Program-made: the position numbers and the translations under genes | From: Rallus limicola | Taxonomy: Eukaryota; Chordata; Aves; Gruiformes; Rallidae | Length of the DNA stretch: 64,000 nt | NCBI GenBank assembly: GCA_022605955.1 | Contig: JAKCOZ010000262.1 | Coordinates: 186,001 to 250,000, forward strand | Reading direction: 5' to 3' | In this document: positions 10,641 through 21,480 of the stretch, one piece after another | How the letters are laid out: the number at the start of each line of letters is the position of its first letter | Position numbering within the stretch: the stretch's first letter is position 1 | Notes under the pieces: model-generated | The model's input: the letters and a program-made list of their open reading frames with translations, nothing else | Database searches by the model: none | What the model was told of the DNA's origin: nothing

Positions 10641-10812
10641 CCACACACCTTCAAGGAGCGTGCCTGCAAATTGGAAGAAGCTTGACCAAGAGTAGACGGT
10701 GCGGTAATTACTGCCCACTTGGTGTAAATTTAGGCCGGCTTCTCTAATCCTCTAACAAGAGGAATATGCTGCAAACCCTGTGTGTGCTGTGCTGGCTGTG
10801 TGGAATTACCAC
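10641..10812 (-). repeat. Inverted copy of the new-family spacer
   Basis: The reverse complement of this stretch matches 16263-16435 and 20841-21010, the spacers before gene copies B and C. With the minus-strand gene end at 11886-12100 it marks an inverted, shortened repeat unit. Confidence 0.75.
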
Positions 10813-10904
10813 GCAGCACCCGTCTCTGCGCAGACATGGAATAAATCCAATGCCTCTGCTCTGTGTGCATTGGCATCACGCACCCCGGCGTGACTGTGGC
10901 GGGC

Positions 10905-11075
10905 ATCTGGCCTTCAGCCAGGGGCAAGATAGCACAGGGAGTCTCTTTCTCTGGGGAGATCCTGGAGAAGATCCCATGCAACCTGCTCAACGTGAGCCGG
11001 CTTGAGCAAGGGGTTGGCCTGAACGATCTCCATAGGTCCCTCCAACCCCCACCAGTCTGAGGTTCTGTGTTTATG
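10905..11075 (+). mobile_element. CR1 3' end
   Basis: Diverged plus-orientation CR1 tail ('gagtctctttctctggggagatcc', 'ggtccctccaacccccacc'). Confidence 0.7.
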
Positions 11076-11311
11076 GGGCAGCACCTGATGCCTTGTAAAG
11101 CTGGAATCCAAACTCAGTAGCCTTGGTGACTAGAAGCAGGTATCCTTTCTTGCAGCGCTGGGCACACAGGGGATCAATCGCTCCTCCGTGTGTGCGCCCA
11201 TTAAAGCCAAATTTACCTATAAATATTCATGAGGATTTCTAAGAAAAGGCAGGGTTCTCCAGATTATTTCCAGGAAGTCATTTACATGAACTCCTCCCAG
11301 ATAGAGCATGC
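11076..11311. other. Unassigned stretch
   Basis: Contains cctataaatattcatgag near 11217, which resembles an LTR promoter, but I could not place it in a family. Confidence 0.3.
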
Positions 11312-11860
11312 TCAGTGACACTCAGAGAGATTTTCTGGTGTCTTTGGGGATGAAGGCTGGACGTCTTCCTCTTTCTCAGCCCATACTTTTCTCCATAGTT
11401 CCCAAAACACCTTCCTGAGCTCAAAGCCACATTCCTGCACAAAGTAGTTAGGAACCAATTTTAGCTGACAAGAAGATCCACTCTGTCTCTTATTAGTCCT
11501 GGGTTTCATTATTAATGACTCCCCTTTCTTCACTTTCTTTAGCTCCAAGGTCATCCCATTGTTAGGGCTGAATTTTGGAGCTGCTCGCAGGAAACACCCC
11601 ACACGGTTACAGCCATATTCTCCCCAGATCCAAAACAAATCTCTTCTCAAAACATGCTGTGGTGGTTTGGCTGTGGCGGTTTGGCTGTGGCTAGAAGCCA
11701 AATGTCACCAAGCCACTCACTCACTCCAGAAGAGAAAGAGGCAGAGCCTCCATGGGTTGGGATAAGCACAATTTACTGCCAAATATGAAAGTGAATACAG
11801 AACAATAATGGGTAGTTACACTTACACCCAGTGCTAACACAGAGTAACTTATTGACCCGA
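11312..11860. mobile_element. LTR/ERV-like repeat with an ERVL-type terminus
   Basis: The segment 11505-11660 recurs at 28345-28495 with about 85-90% identity by eye. From about 11648 there is an ERVL-type LTR start (tgtggtggtttggctgtgg) followed by 'gggttgggataa'. The 129-aa minus ORF here is not a recognised protein. Confidence 0.45.
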
Positions 11861-11885
11861 CGAGTACAGAGGGCTGCCCGACGGT

Positions 11886-12100
11886 AAGGACATGGTGTCA
11901 GTCCTGGGGCCCATGAAGCACATAGTCCAAGGACGGACATAGCATCTCAAGCAGGCCTTCAGGCAGCGGACGATCCAAGTGCAGCCCTTCCGAAGGCACC
12001 GTCCTGCCTTGCATAGCTTCCTCCTGTCTTTACCGACAGCCTTGTCCAGCCTTGGCTGCTCCCTTCCAAGACTCTGGGGCTTGACAGGACAAGAGGAGGT
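11886..12100 (-). pseudogene. New gene family, copy E: 3'-end fragment
   Basis: The minus strand encodes the C-terminal part of the family: [20 protein letters not shown], then a Cys-rich tail with KGCTW and RCLKACLRC. Upstream exons are absent. It sits head to head with the promoter of copy A (CCAAT boxes from 12151), so it was fused there by an inverted duplication. Confidence 0.75.
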
Positions 12101-12140
12101 CCATGGCCAGGGAAGGGACACAGCACAGAGTGGATTTCCT

Positions 12141-12232
12141 TATGTCAGCACCAATCAGGGCTCAGCACCAATCAGGGCTCAGCTTGGCCATGATGTCACA
12201 AAGGGGGGTGTGGCTGTCGGGCAGGTATAAAA
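12141..12232 (+). promoter_or_regulatory. TATA/CCAAT promoter of family copy A
   Basis: Two caccaatcagggctcag repeats with CCAAT at 12151-12155 and 12168-12172, a CRE-like tgatgtcac at 12191, a GT-rich box, and TATAAAA at 12226-12232. The ATG is about 190 bases downstream. The same block precedes B, C and D, with TATA lost in C. Confidence 0.8.
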
Positions 12233-12422
12233 GGGGGCGCAGGGGCCCTGGTTCAGAAGGCAGTAGGCGCTGGGCACTGCAGCCTGCCACTGTCACTGCA
12301 GACTGCAGCCTCAGCCACTGCCAGTTCATCAGTGTTGGTTGTCCCATCACTGGAGACCTCGGAGGTCACTGAGGACCCTGTGCCGGTGACCGGAGTGATA
12401 CGGTTGTCCCGCAGTCCGAGCC

Positions 12423-14336
12423 ATGGGTTGCTTCGACATCCCCTTTCTGGATGAGCTGGTGCGACTCACGATGCTGGCCATCCAGCTCAGCATCTTCTCT
12501 GCCTTTCTGTGCCGGCTCGCTCGGTGTCAAGCTTCATCAGGTTCAGCTCAAGCAGCTGGAGGAGCAAAGAAGCCTCTAGTACCCCGGGGCATGTGGTGAG
12601 TACTGGGGAGAGCCCCAGCTGCTGCCCCAGCCTCAGTCTGTGCCCTGCCCCTGCCCGAGGAGGGGCTGCTGCTGGCGGGTCCCAGCAGAAGGGCCAAGCT
12701 GAAGCTGGGTCTCTTCTCTCTCCTCCTCAGCAGGCAGATCACGGTAAAAAACAGGATAATCCCCCTGTCCCCATGGACCCCGCTGAACTCCCAGGGCTCC
12801 CAGGGCTCCGCCTTCGACAGCAGAACCACTTCTCTCAAGTCCTTCGCGGAGACCAGGCCTGGTGCCATGTCAGAGCTGGAAGTTCTCAGCCCCCTCCAGG
12901 CCGATCAAGTGGTGGAGGGGATGGTGTGGGAGCCAGCGCCAACCCTTCTCCAAGACCCCCCTATGGAAAGCAAGCAAGAGCAGGTCCATGGCCAGGTGAT
13001 GGACGGGGCGCAGAGCCCCATGGAAGAGGGGCCTTCTGCCAGCAGACTCCGGCTAGGTGACCGTGACTCCGCACCACACCACGCCTCAGCACGTCGTGAC
13101 ATGGAGCGGTGTGGGGGCATCATGGGGGAGTGTGGCACGGAGCTGGAGGCTGCTCCGCAGTCACGCACCTTCTGGGGGTTGTTGCGGAAGTGGTGGAAGA
13201 AGTTTGGGAAGAGCAGGGCGAGGGCCCAGGCAGAGCAGCCGAGCGGTGAGTGAGCCCGACAGCGAACGCCCTGCAAAGGGCCGACAGCCCAGGGCAGCCC
13301 TGACACGGGGCTGTGCTGGGGGCTGCCGGCCGCTCACTCACTCTCGTCCCTCAGCAGGTTCTTCCCGAGCAGCTGGAGGAGCGCAGAAGCCTGTAGTGCC
13401 GCAGAGCATGTGGTGAGTGCTGGGGAGACCCCCAGCTCCTAGCCCAGCCTCAGCCCTGCCCCTGCTCATTTTGGGCAGCCCTTCCTGCTGGCTGAGGAGT
13501 GGCTGCTGCCTGGGTCTCCCAGCAGAGGGGCCAAGCTGAAACTGGGTCTCTTCTTTCTCCTCCTCAGCATGAAGAATGGGGAGAAGATGAGTGTAAAGCA
13601 CCTGTCCCCATGTAGCCCGCTGGGCTCCAAGGGCTCCCTGAGCTCCGCCTTGTCCTCAAGTTCCCTGCTGAGCTCTATGAATTCCCAGGATTCCCTCTTC
13701 TCCTCATGGAGCTCGCTGGGCTCCAAGGACTCCCTGAGCTCCCTCTTCGACAGCACTTCTCTGGAGTCCTTCCCGAAGCCCAGGCCTGGTGCCGTGTCAC
13801 GACTGGAAGTTCTCAACCCATCGCGACCCGTCCTGACCAATCAAGCTGTGGAAGGGCTGGTGACCAAGCCAGGGCCAGCACTTCACAAAGACCCCCCCAT
13901 GGAACTGTCGCTGCAGACCAAACAAAAGCAGGTCCAGGGCAAGGGCAGGGACAGAGCACAGACCCACCCGGACATGGAGCCTTCTGCCAGCAGACACCCA
14001 GCCATGGAAAAGGGCAAGAAGCAGAGGCAATTCGGCTCCACCCGCATTCTGTGCTTCACCCCAAAAGGGGCCATAGAGCTTGAGGATCCCTCCCTCCAAA
14101 AAAACATGAGGGAGGTGCGGGCTCACATGGGGCTGCAGGGGACAAGACCATGTCCCCAGAGTCTTGGAAGGGAGCAGCCAGGACTGGACAAGGCTGTAGG
14201 TAAAGACAGGAGGAAGCTATGCAAGGCAGGACGGTGCCTTCAGAAGGGCTGCGCTTGGATCATCCGCTGCCTGAAGGCCTGCTTGAGATGCTGCTGCCTG
14301 CCTCCGACTATGTGCTTCCACGGACCCCAGGACTGA
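12423..14336 (+). CDS. New gene family copy A: 504-aa single-pass Ser/Cys-rich protein, 4 exons
   Basis: Function unknown; I do not recognise the family. Exons by splice sites and frame: 12423-12595, 12731-13245, 13355-13412 and 13568-14336 (1515 bases, open throughout). The N-terminus ([18 protein letters not shown]...) has one hydrophobic segment at about residues 10-29. There follow two related modules, each a short linker ending in a Met codon at the splice (...RGM, ...QSM), then a long Ser/Pro-rich exon with shared stretches ([10 protein letters not shown] and [15 protein letters not shown]; KQxQV; SASR). The last exon has [14 protein letters not shown] repeats, a basic stretch and a Cys-rich end ([18 protein letters not shown]). 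A poly(A) signal lies at 14440-14445. Exon 1 could also read through its donor to a TGA. Confidence 0.75.
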
Positions 14337-14472
14337 TACCATTCCTCTGAGAAGAAGAACACGTTTCCCAGTTCCTCAGCTGCTGCCGGCTGTGCAGATG
14401 GGAATCCCCCGGGGCATCCCCCATCTGCAATGTTAGAGCAATAAATATTCTTTTTGTTCCTAATGCTTCAGT

Positions 14473-14545
14473 TCATCCATCCATCCATCCATCCATCCAT
14501 CCATCCATCCATCCATCCCTCCCTCCCTCCCTCCCTCCATCCATC
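14473..14545. repeat. (TCCA)n/(TCCC)n microsatellite
   Basis: Perfect tetranucleotide runs between the poly(A) site of copy A and the CR1. Confidence 0.95.
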
Positions 14546-16200
14546 CCTCCCCTCACTGTTAAAAAGTTCATCCGCATGTTGGTGCGGAACTTCCTATGCT
14601 CCAGCTTACAGCCATTGCCCTTAGTCCTGTCCCCACAGATCACTGAAAACGGGCTGGCCAATTCCCCCTGTATCCCATGTCTAAGATATTTATAAACACT
14701 AATTAGGTCTCCCCTAAGTCTTCTTTTCTCCAGGCTGAACAGACCCAGCTCACTCAGCCTCTCCTCATAGGGGAGATGTTCCAGGCCCCTAATCATCTTC
14801 GTTGCCCTTCTCTGGACTCTCTCCAGAAGGTCCCTGTCTTTTTTGTACCAGGGAGCCCAGAACTGGACACAGTACTCCAGGTGGGGCCTGACCAACGCAG
14901 AGTAGAGGGGGAGGATCACTTCCTTCCACCTGCTGGACACACTCTTCCTGATGCATCCCAGGATCCCATTGGCTCTCTTAGCCACCAGTGCACACTGCTG
15001 GCTCATAGCCAACCTGTCATCAACCAGGACCCCCAGGTCCTTCTCCACAGAGCTCTTTTCCAGCAGGTCATCCCCCAGCCTGTACTGATACAGTTGGTTG
15101 TTCCTCCCCAGGTGCAAGACTTTACACTTGCCCTTGTTAAACTTCATGAGATTTCTCCCAGCCCAGCTCTCCAGCCTGTCCAGGTCTCTCTGGATGGCAG
15201 CGCAGTGTTCCTGCGTGTCAGCCACTCCTCCCAGCTGCGTATCATCGGCGTACTTGCTGAGGGTGGATGCAATTCCCTCCTCAAGGTCGTCAATGAAGAT
15301 ATTCAACAGGACTGGACCCAACACCGAGCCCTGGGGAACACCACTAGTCACAGGCCTCCATTCAGATTCTACTCCACTGATCACGACCCTCTGAGCCCGG
15401 TCCGACAGCCAGTTCTCAACCCACCTCACTGTCCGCTTATCTATCCCTTGTTCCCTCAGCTTCTCTATCAGGATGTCGTGGGAGACAGTATCGAAAGCTT
15501 TGCTAAAGTCAAGGGAGATGACATCCACTGCTCTCCCTTCATCCACCCAGTTGGGGATGACATCATAGAAGGCTATGAGATTAGTCGAGCACGATCTCCC
15601 CTTGGTGAATCCATGCTGACTACTCCTCATGACCTTCTTCTCTTCCACTTGTTTGGAGATGGCAGCCAAAACAAGCTGTTCCATCACCTTTCCAGGGACA
15701 GAAGTGAGGCTGACTGGCCTAGAGTTACTGGGATCCTCCTTCTTGCCTTTTTTAAAGACTGGAGTGACATTGGTTATCCTCCAATCTTCAGGCACTTCTC
15801 CTGTAGTCCAGGACCTATCGAAGATGATAGAGAGCGGCTCCGCAATCACCTCCGCCAGCTCTCTCAGCACACGTGGGTGTATCCCATCCGGGCCCATGGA
15901 TTTGTGTGCATCCATTCCTTTGAGTCGCTCCTGGACCACCCCTACCTCAACTAGAGGGGAGCCATTCATGCCCCAACCACTCCTACTTTCGTCTGGGATC
16001 TGTGGGTCCCGAGAAGCCTTCGGAGTAAAGACCGAGGCAAAGAAGGCATTCAGTATCTCAACCTTCTCATCATCTCCCGTTACCAAGACATCATTACCAT
16101 TTAGTATTCACATACCTGAAAAAACTCTTTTTATTGTCCTTTATGTCCCTTGCCAGCTTAATTTCTAAGCAGGCCTTAGCCCTCCTATGAGCTAGGGAGC
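14546..16200 (-). mobile_element. CR1 with open reverse-transcriptase frame
   Basis: The minus frame 16086-14473 is open for 537 codons: [13 protein letters not shown], an RT core with [22 protein letters not shown] and KYADDT, then [15 protein letters not shown]. The endonuclease domain is missing (5' truncated), and the usual CR1 3' tail is replaced by the tetranucleotide run, which extends the frame as GGRDGWMDG. It is the same insertion as at 19076-20775, so it was copied with the gene unit. About 57 bases present in that copy (20630-20690) are missing here. Confidence 0.95.
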
Positions 16201-16262
16201 TGCTTTGGCAGGGGCATTCGACCCCATGATCTCTGGAGGTCCCTTCCAACCCCTACGATTCC
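16200..16262 (+). mobile_element. CR1 3' tail in opposite orientation
   Basis: 'gctttggcaggggcattcga' and 'cccttccaacccctacgatt' are plus-strand CR1 3' end joined directly to the 5' end of the minus CR1. The same joint is at 20776-20840. Confidence 0.85.
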
Positions 16263-16600
16263 ATGAGTAATTCCACACAGCCAGCACAGCACACACAGGG
16301 TTTGCAACATCTGCCTCTCGTGAGAGGATTAGAGATTTACACCAAGTGGGCAGTAATTACCGCACCATCTACTCTTGGTCAAGCTTCTTCCAATTCACAG
16401 GCACGCTCCTTGAAGGTGTGTGTGGGGGCCCCTCTTTCAGGTAATGATTATGGATAGGAATTCATTGCACATTCACTGATTTATTGTATAAATGTGTGGA
16501 TGGTTTGCTACTTCAGGGATGCCCGTTTTGTGGTGGAGCGATCCCCCGTGCATCTGCGCCTAGGACACATACCTACTTGGTAACTTTCCAGTGATAGAGT
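16263..16600 (+). repeat. Family spacer, part of the 4.5-kb tandem unit
   Basis: Matches 20841-21170 and, inverted, 10641-10812. It contains ttgtataaatgtgtgg and a 'ccccgtgcatctgcgcc' stretch that resemble the R/U5 side of an avian ERV LTR. That identity is tentative. Confidence 0.6.
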
Positions 16601-16616
16601 GGATTTCCTTACGTCA

Positions 16617-16701
16617 GCACCAATCAGGGCTCAGTACCAATCAGGGCTCAGCATGGCCATGATGTCACAAAGCAGGGTGTGGCTGCCGGGCAGGTATAAA
16701 A
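16617..16701 (+). promoter_or_regulatory. TATA/CCAAT promoter of family copy B
   Basis: Two CCAAT boxes in 'accaatcagggctcag' repeats, tgatgtcac, and TATAAAA at 16695-16701; the spacing to the gene start matches copy A. Confidence 0.8.
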
Positions 16702-16903
16702 GGGGGCGCAGGGGCCCTGGTTCAGAAGGCAGTAGGCGCTGGGCACTGCAGCCTGGCACTGTCACTGCAGACTGCAGCCTCAGCCACTGCCAGTTCATCA
16801 GTGTTGGTTGTCCCATCACTGGAGACCTCGGAGGTCACTGGGGACCCGCCCCGCGGGCCTGTGCCGGTGACCGGAGTGCTACGGTTGTCCCGCAGCCCGA
16901 GCC

Positions 16904-18832
16904 ATGGGTTGCTTCGACATCCTCACTATGGCTGAGCTGGTGCGACTCACGATGCTGGCCATCCAGCTCAGCATCTTCTCTGCCTTTCTGCACCGGCTCG
17001 CTCGGTGTCAAGGTTCATCAGGTTCAGCTCAAGCAGCTGGAGGAGCAAAGAAGCCTCTAGTACCCCGGGGCATGTGGTGAGTACTGGGGAGAGCCCCAGC
17101 TGCTGCCCCAGCCTCAGTCTGTGCCCTGCCCCTGCCCGAGGAGGGGCTGCTGCTGGCGGGTCCCAGCAGAAGGGCCAAGCTGAAACTGGGTCTCTTCTCT
17201 CTCCTCCTCAGCAGGCAGATCACAGTAAAAAACAGGATAATCCCCCTGTCCCCATGGACCCCGCTGAACTCCCAGGGCTCCCTGGGCTCCGCCTTCGACA
17301 GCAGAACCACTTCTCTCAAGTCCTTCGCGGAGCCCAGGCCTGGTGCCATGTCAGAGCTGGAAGTTCTCAGCCCCCTCCAGGCCGATCAAGTGGTGGAGGG
17401 GATGGTGTGGGAGCCAGCGCCAACCCTTCTCCAAGACCCCCCTATGGAACTGCCCCTGGAGAGCAAGCAAGAGCAGGTCCATGGCCAGGTGATGGACGGG
17501 GCGCAGAGCCCCATGGAAGAGGGGCCTTCTGCCAGCAGACTCCGGCTAGGTGACCGTGACTCCGCACCACACCGCGCCTCAGCACGTCGTGACATGGAGC
17601 GGTGTGGGGGCATCATGGGGGAGTGTGGCACGGAGCTGGAGGCTGCTCCGCAGTCACGCACCTTCTGGGGGTTGTTGCGGAAGTGGTGGAAGAAGAAGTT
17701 TGGGAAGAGCAGGGCGAGGGCCCAGGCAGAGCAGCCGAGCGGTGAGTGAGCCCGACACCGAGCGCCCTGCAAAGGGCCGACAGCCCAGGGCAGCCCTGAC
17801 ACGGGGCTGTGCTGGGGGCTGACGGCCGCTCACTCGCTCTCGTCCCTCAGCAGGTTCTTCCCGAGCAGCTGGAGGAGCGGAGAAGCCTGTAGTGCCGCAA
17901 AGCATGTGGTGAGTGCTGGGGAGACCCCCAGCTCCTAGCCCAGCCTCAGCCCTGCCCCTGCTCATTTTGGGCAGCCCTTCCTGCTGGCTGAGGAGTGGCT
18001 GCTGCCTGGGTCTCCCAGCAGAGGGGCCAAGCTGAAACTGGGTCTCTTCTTTCTCCTCCTCAGCATGAAGAATGGGGAGAAGATGAGTGTAAAGCGCCTG
18101 TCCCCATGTAGCCCGCTGGGCTCCAAGGGCTCCCTGAGCTCCGCCTGCTCCTCAAGTTCTATGCTGGGCTCCATGGACTCCCAGGACTCCCTCTTCTCCT
18201 CATGGAGCTCGCTGGGCTCCAAGGACTCCCTGAGCTCCCTCTTCGACAGCACTTCTCTCGAGTCCTTCCCAAAGCCCAGGCCTGGTGCCGTGTCACGACT
18301 GGAAGTTCTCAACCCATCGCGACCCGTCCTGACCAATCAAGCTGTGGAAGGGCTGGTGACCGAGCCACGGCCAGCACTTCACCAAGACCCCCCCATGGAA
18401 CTGTCACTGCAGACCAAACAAAAGCAGGTCCAGGGCAAGGGCAGGGACAGAGCACAGACCCACCCGGACATGGAGCCTTCTGCCAGCAGACACCCAGCCA
18501 TGGAAAAGGGCAAGAAGCAGAGGCAATTCGGGTCCAGACGCATTCTGTGCTTCACCCCAAAAGGGGCCATAGAGCTTGAGGATCCCTCCCTCCAAAGAAA
18601 CATGAGGGAGGTGCGGGCTCACATGGGGCTGCAGGGGACAAGACCATGTCCCCAGAGTCTTGGAAGGGAGCAGCCAGGACTGGACAAGGCTGTAGGTAAA
18701 GACAGGAGGAAGCTATGCAAGGCAGGACGGTGCCTTCAGAAGGGCTGCACTTGGATCATCCGCTGCCTGAAGGCCTGCTTGAGATGCTGCTGCCTGCCTC
18801 TGACTATGTGCTTCCACGGACCCCAGGACTGA
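16904..18832 (+). CDS. New gene family copy B: 509-aa single-pass Ser/Cys-rich protein, 4 exons
   Basis: Exons 16904-17076, 17212-17741, 17851-17908 and 18064-18832 (1530 bases, open throughout). Same plan as copy [19 protein letters not shown] membrane-anchored start, two linker-plus-Ser/Pro modules, then the SLSS repeats and Cys-rich tail. Exon 2 is 15 bases longer than in A (it keeps an ELPLE insert before SKQEQV and one extra Lys in WKKKFGK). A and B differ at only a few positions per hundred bases, and all their indels keep frame, which suggests both are under constraint or very young. A poly(A) signal lies at 18936-18941. Function unknown. Confidence 0.75.
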
Positions 18833-18971
18833 TACCATTCCTCTGAGAAGAAGAACACGTTTCCCAGCTCCTCAGCTGCTGCCGGCTGTGCAGATGGGAA
18901 TCCCCCGGGGCATCCCCCATCTGCAATGTTAGAGCAATAAATATTCTTTTTGTTCCTAATGCTGCAGTTCC

Positions 18972-19075
18972 TCCATCCATCCATCCATCCATCCATCCAT
19001 CCATCCATCCCTCCCTCCCTCCCTCCCTCCCTCCCTCCCTCCCTCCCTCCCGCCCTCCCTCCATCCCTCCCCTCA
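18972..19075. repeat. (TCCA)n/(TCCC)n microsatellite
   Basis: Same position as 14473-14545 relative to the gene, but longer, with more TCCC units. Confidence 0.95.
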
Positions 19076-20775
19076 CTGTTAAAAAGTTCATCCGCATGTT
19101 GGTGTGGAACTTCCTATGCTCCAGCTTACAGCCATTGTCCTTAGTCCTGTCCCCACAGATCACTGAAAACGGGCTGGCCAATTCCCCCTGTATCCCATGT
19201 CTAAGATATTTATAAACACTAATTAGGTCTCCCCTAAGTCTTCTTTTCTCCAGGCTGAACAGACCCAGCTCACTCAGCCTCTCCTCATAGGGGAGATGTT
19301 CCAGGCCCCTAATCATCTTCGTTGACCTTCTCTGGACTCTCTCCAGAAGGGGTCTGTCTTTTTTATACCAGGGAGCCCAGAACTGGACACAGTACTCCAG
19401 GTGGGGCCTGACCAACGCAGAGTAGAGGGGGAGGATCACTTCCTTCCACCTGCTGGACACACTCTTCCTGATGCATCCCAGGATCCCATTGGCTCTCTTA
19501 GCCACCAGTGCACACTGCTGGCTCATAGGCAACCAGTCATCAACCAGGACCCCCAGGTCCTTCTCCACAGAGCTCTTTTCCAGCAGGTCATCCCCCAGCC
19601 TGTACTGATACAGTTGGTTGTTCCTCCCCAGGTGCAAGACTTTACACTTCCCCTTGTTAAACTTCATGAGATTTCTCCCAGCCCAGCTCTCCAGCCTGTC
19701 CAGGTCTCTCTGGATGGCAGCGCAGTGTTCCTGCGTGTCAGCCACTCCTCCCAGCTGCGTATCATCGGCGTACTTGCTGAGGGTGGATGCAATTCCCTCC
19801 TCAAGGTCGTCAATGAAGATATTCAACAGGACTGGACCCAACACCGAGCCCTGGGGAACACCACTAATCACAGGCCTCCATTCAGATTCTACTCCACTGA
19901 TCATGACCCTCTGAGCCCGGTCCGACAGCCAGTTCTCAACCCACCTCACTGTCCGCTTATCTATCCCTTGTTCCCTCAGCTTCTCTATCAGGATGTCGTG
20001 GGAGACAGTATCGAAAGCTTTGCTAAAGTCAAGGGAGATGACATCCACTGCTCTCCCTTCATCCACCCAGTTGGGGATGACATCATAGAAGGCTATGAGA
20101 TTAGTCGAGCACGATCTCCCCTTGGTGAATCCATGCTGACTACTCCTCATGACCTTCTTCTCTTCCACTTGTTTGGAGATGGCAGCCAAAACAAGCTGTT
20201 CCATCACCATTCCAGGGACAGAAGTGAGGCTGACTGGCCTAGAGTTACTGGGATCCTCCTTCTTGCCTTTTTTAAAGACTGGAGTGACACTGGTTATCCT
20301 CCAATCTTCAGGCACTTCTCCTGTAGTCCAGGACCTATCGAAGATGATAGAGAGCGGCTCCGCAATCACCTCCGCCAGCTCTCTCAGCACACGTGGGTGT
20401 ATCCCATCCGGGCCCATGGATTTGTGTGCATCCATTCCTTTGAGTCGCTCCTGGACCACCCCTACCTCAACTAGAGGGGAGCCATTCATGCCCCAACCAC
20501 TCCTACTTTCGTCTGGGATCTGTGGGTCCCGAGAAGCCTTCGGAGTAAAGACCGAGGCAAAGAAGGCATTCAGTATCTCAACCTTCTCATCATCTCCCGT
20601 TACCAAGACATCATTACCATTTAGTATTCACACCCGTCTCATTTAACAAGGGACATACATTATCCCTGGTCATCCTTTTACTATTCACATACCTGAAAAA
20701 ACTCTTTTTATTGTCCTTTATGTCCCTTGCCAGCTTAATTTCTAAGCAGGCCTTAGCCCTCCTATGAGCTAGGGA
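19076..20775 (-). mobile_element. CR1 with open reverse-transcriptase frame (duplicate)
   Basis: The minus frame 20606-18804 is open for 600 codons, including read-through of the microsatellite. It carries the same RT core and YADDT motif as 14546-16200. An upstream piece (20826-20614) reads [15 protein letters not shown], the normal CR1 sequence before the RT domain. Confidence 0.95.
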
Positions 20776-20840
20776 GCTGCTTTGGCAGGGGCGTTGGACC
20801 CCATGATCTCTGGAGGTCCCTTCCAACCCCTACGATTCCA
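20776..20840 (+). mobile_element. CR1 3' tail in opposite orientation (duplicate)
   Basis: Same inverted CR1 joint as at 16200-16262. Confidence 0.85.
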
Positions 20841-21170
20841 TGAGTAATTCCACACAGCCAGCACAGCACACACAGGGTTTGCAACATATGCCTCTGGTGA
20901 GAGGATTAGAGATTTACACCAAGTGGGCAGTAATTACCGCACCGTCTACTCTTGGTCAAGCTTCTTCCAATTCACAGGCACGCTCCTTGAAGGTGTGTGT
21001 GGGGGCCCCTCTTTCAGGTAATGATTATGGATAGGAATTCATTGCACATTCACTGATTTATTGTATAAATGTGTGGATGGTTTGCTACTTCAGGGATGCC
21101 CGTTTTGTGGTGGAGCCATCCCCCGTGCATCTGCGCCTAGGACACATACCTACTTGGTAACTTTCCAGTG
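20841..21170 (+). repeat. Family spacer before copy C
   Basis: Copy of 16263-16600 with scattered differences. Confidence 0.6.
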
Positions 21171-21194
21171 ATAGAGTGGATTTCCTTACGTCAG

Positions 21195-21278
21195 CACCAA
21201 TCAGAGCTCAGCACCAATCAGGGCTCAGCATGGCCATGATGTCACAAAGGGGGGTGTGGCTGCCGGGCAGGTATCAAA
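21195..21278 (+). promoter_or_regulatory. Promoter of family copy C with damaged TATA box
   Basis: CCAAT repeats and tgatgtcac are kept, but the TATA box reads TATCAAA (21272-21278) instead of TATAAAA. Confidence 0.75.
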
Positions 21279-21480
21279 GGGGGCGCAGGGGCCCTGGTTC
21301 AGAAGGCAGTAGGTGCTGGGCACTGCAGCCTGGCACTGTCACTGCAGACTGCAGCCTCAGCCACTGCCAGTTCATCAGTGTTGGTTGTCCCATCACTGGA
21401 GACCTCGGAGGTCACTGGGGACCCGCCCCGCGGGCCTGTGCCGGAGACCTGAGTGCTACGGTTGTCCCGCAGCCCGAGCC

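Noticed and set aside
11312..11701. 129-aa minus ORF as a host gene
   Set aside because: Shares its core with 28345-28495 and lies next to an ERVL-type LTR start; better explained as repeat sequence.
14473..14545. CRISPR-like regular repeats
   Set aside because: Simple tetranucleotide runs in a bird genome, with no spacers.
14776..15954. Plus ORF of 392 codons (and 19401-20474)
   Set aside because: Antisense of the CR1 reverse-transcriptase frame, which carries the YADDT and other RT motifs.
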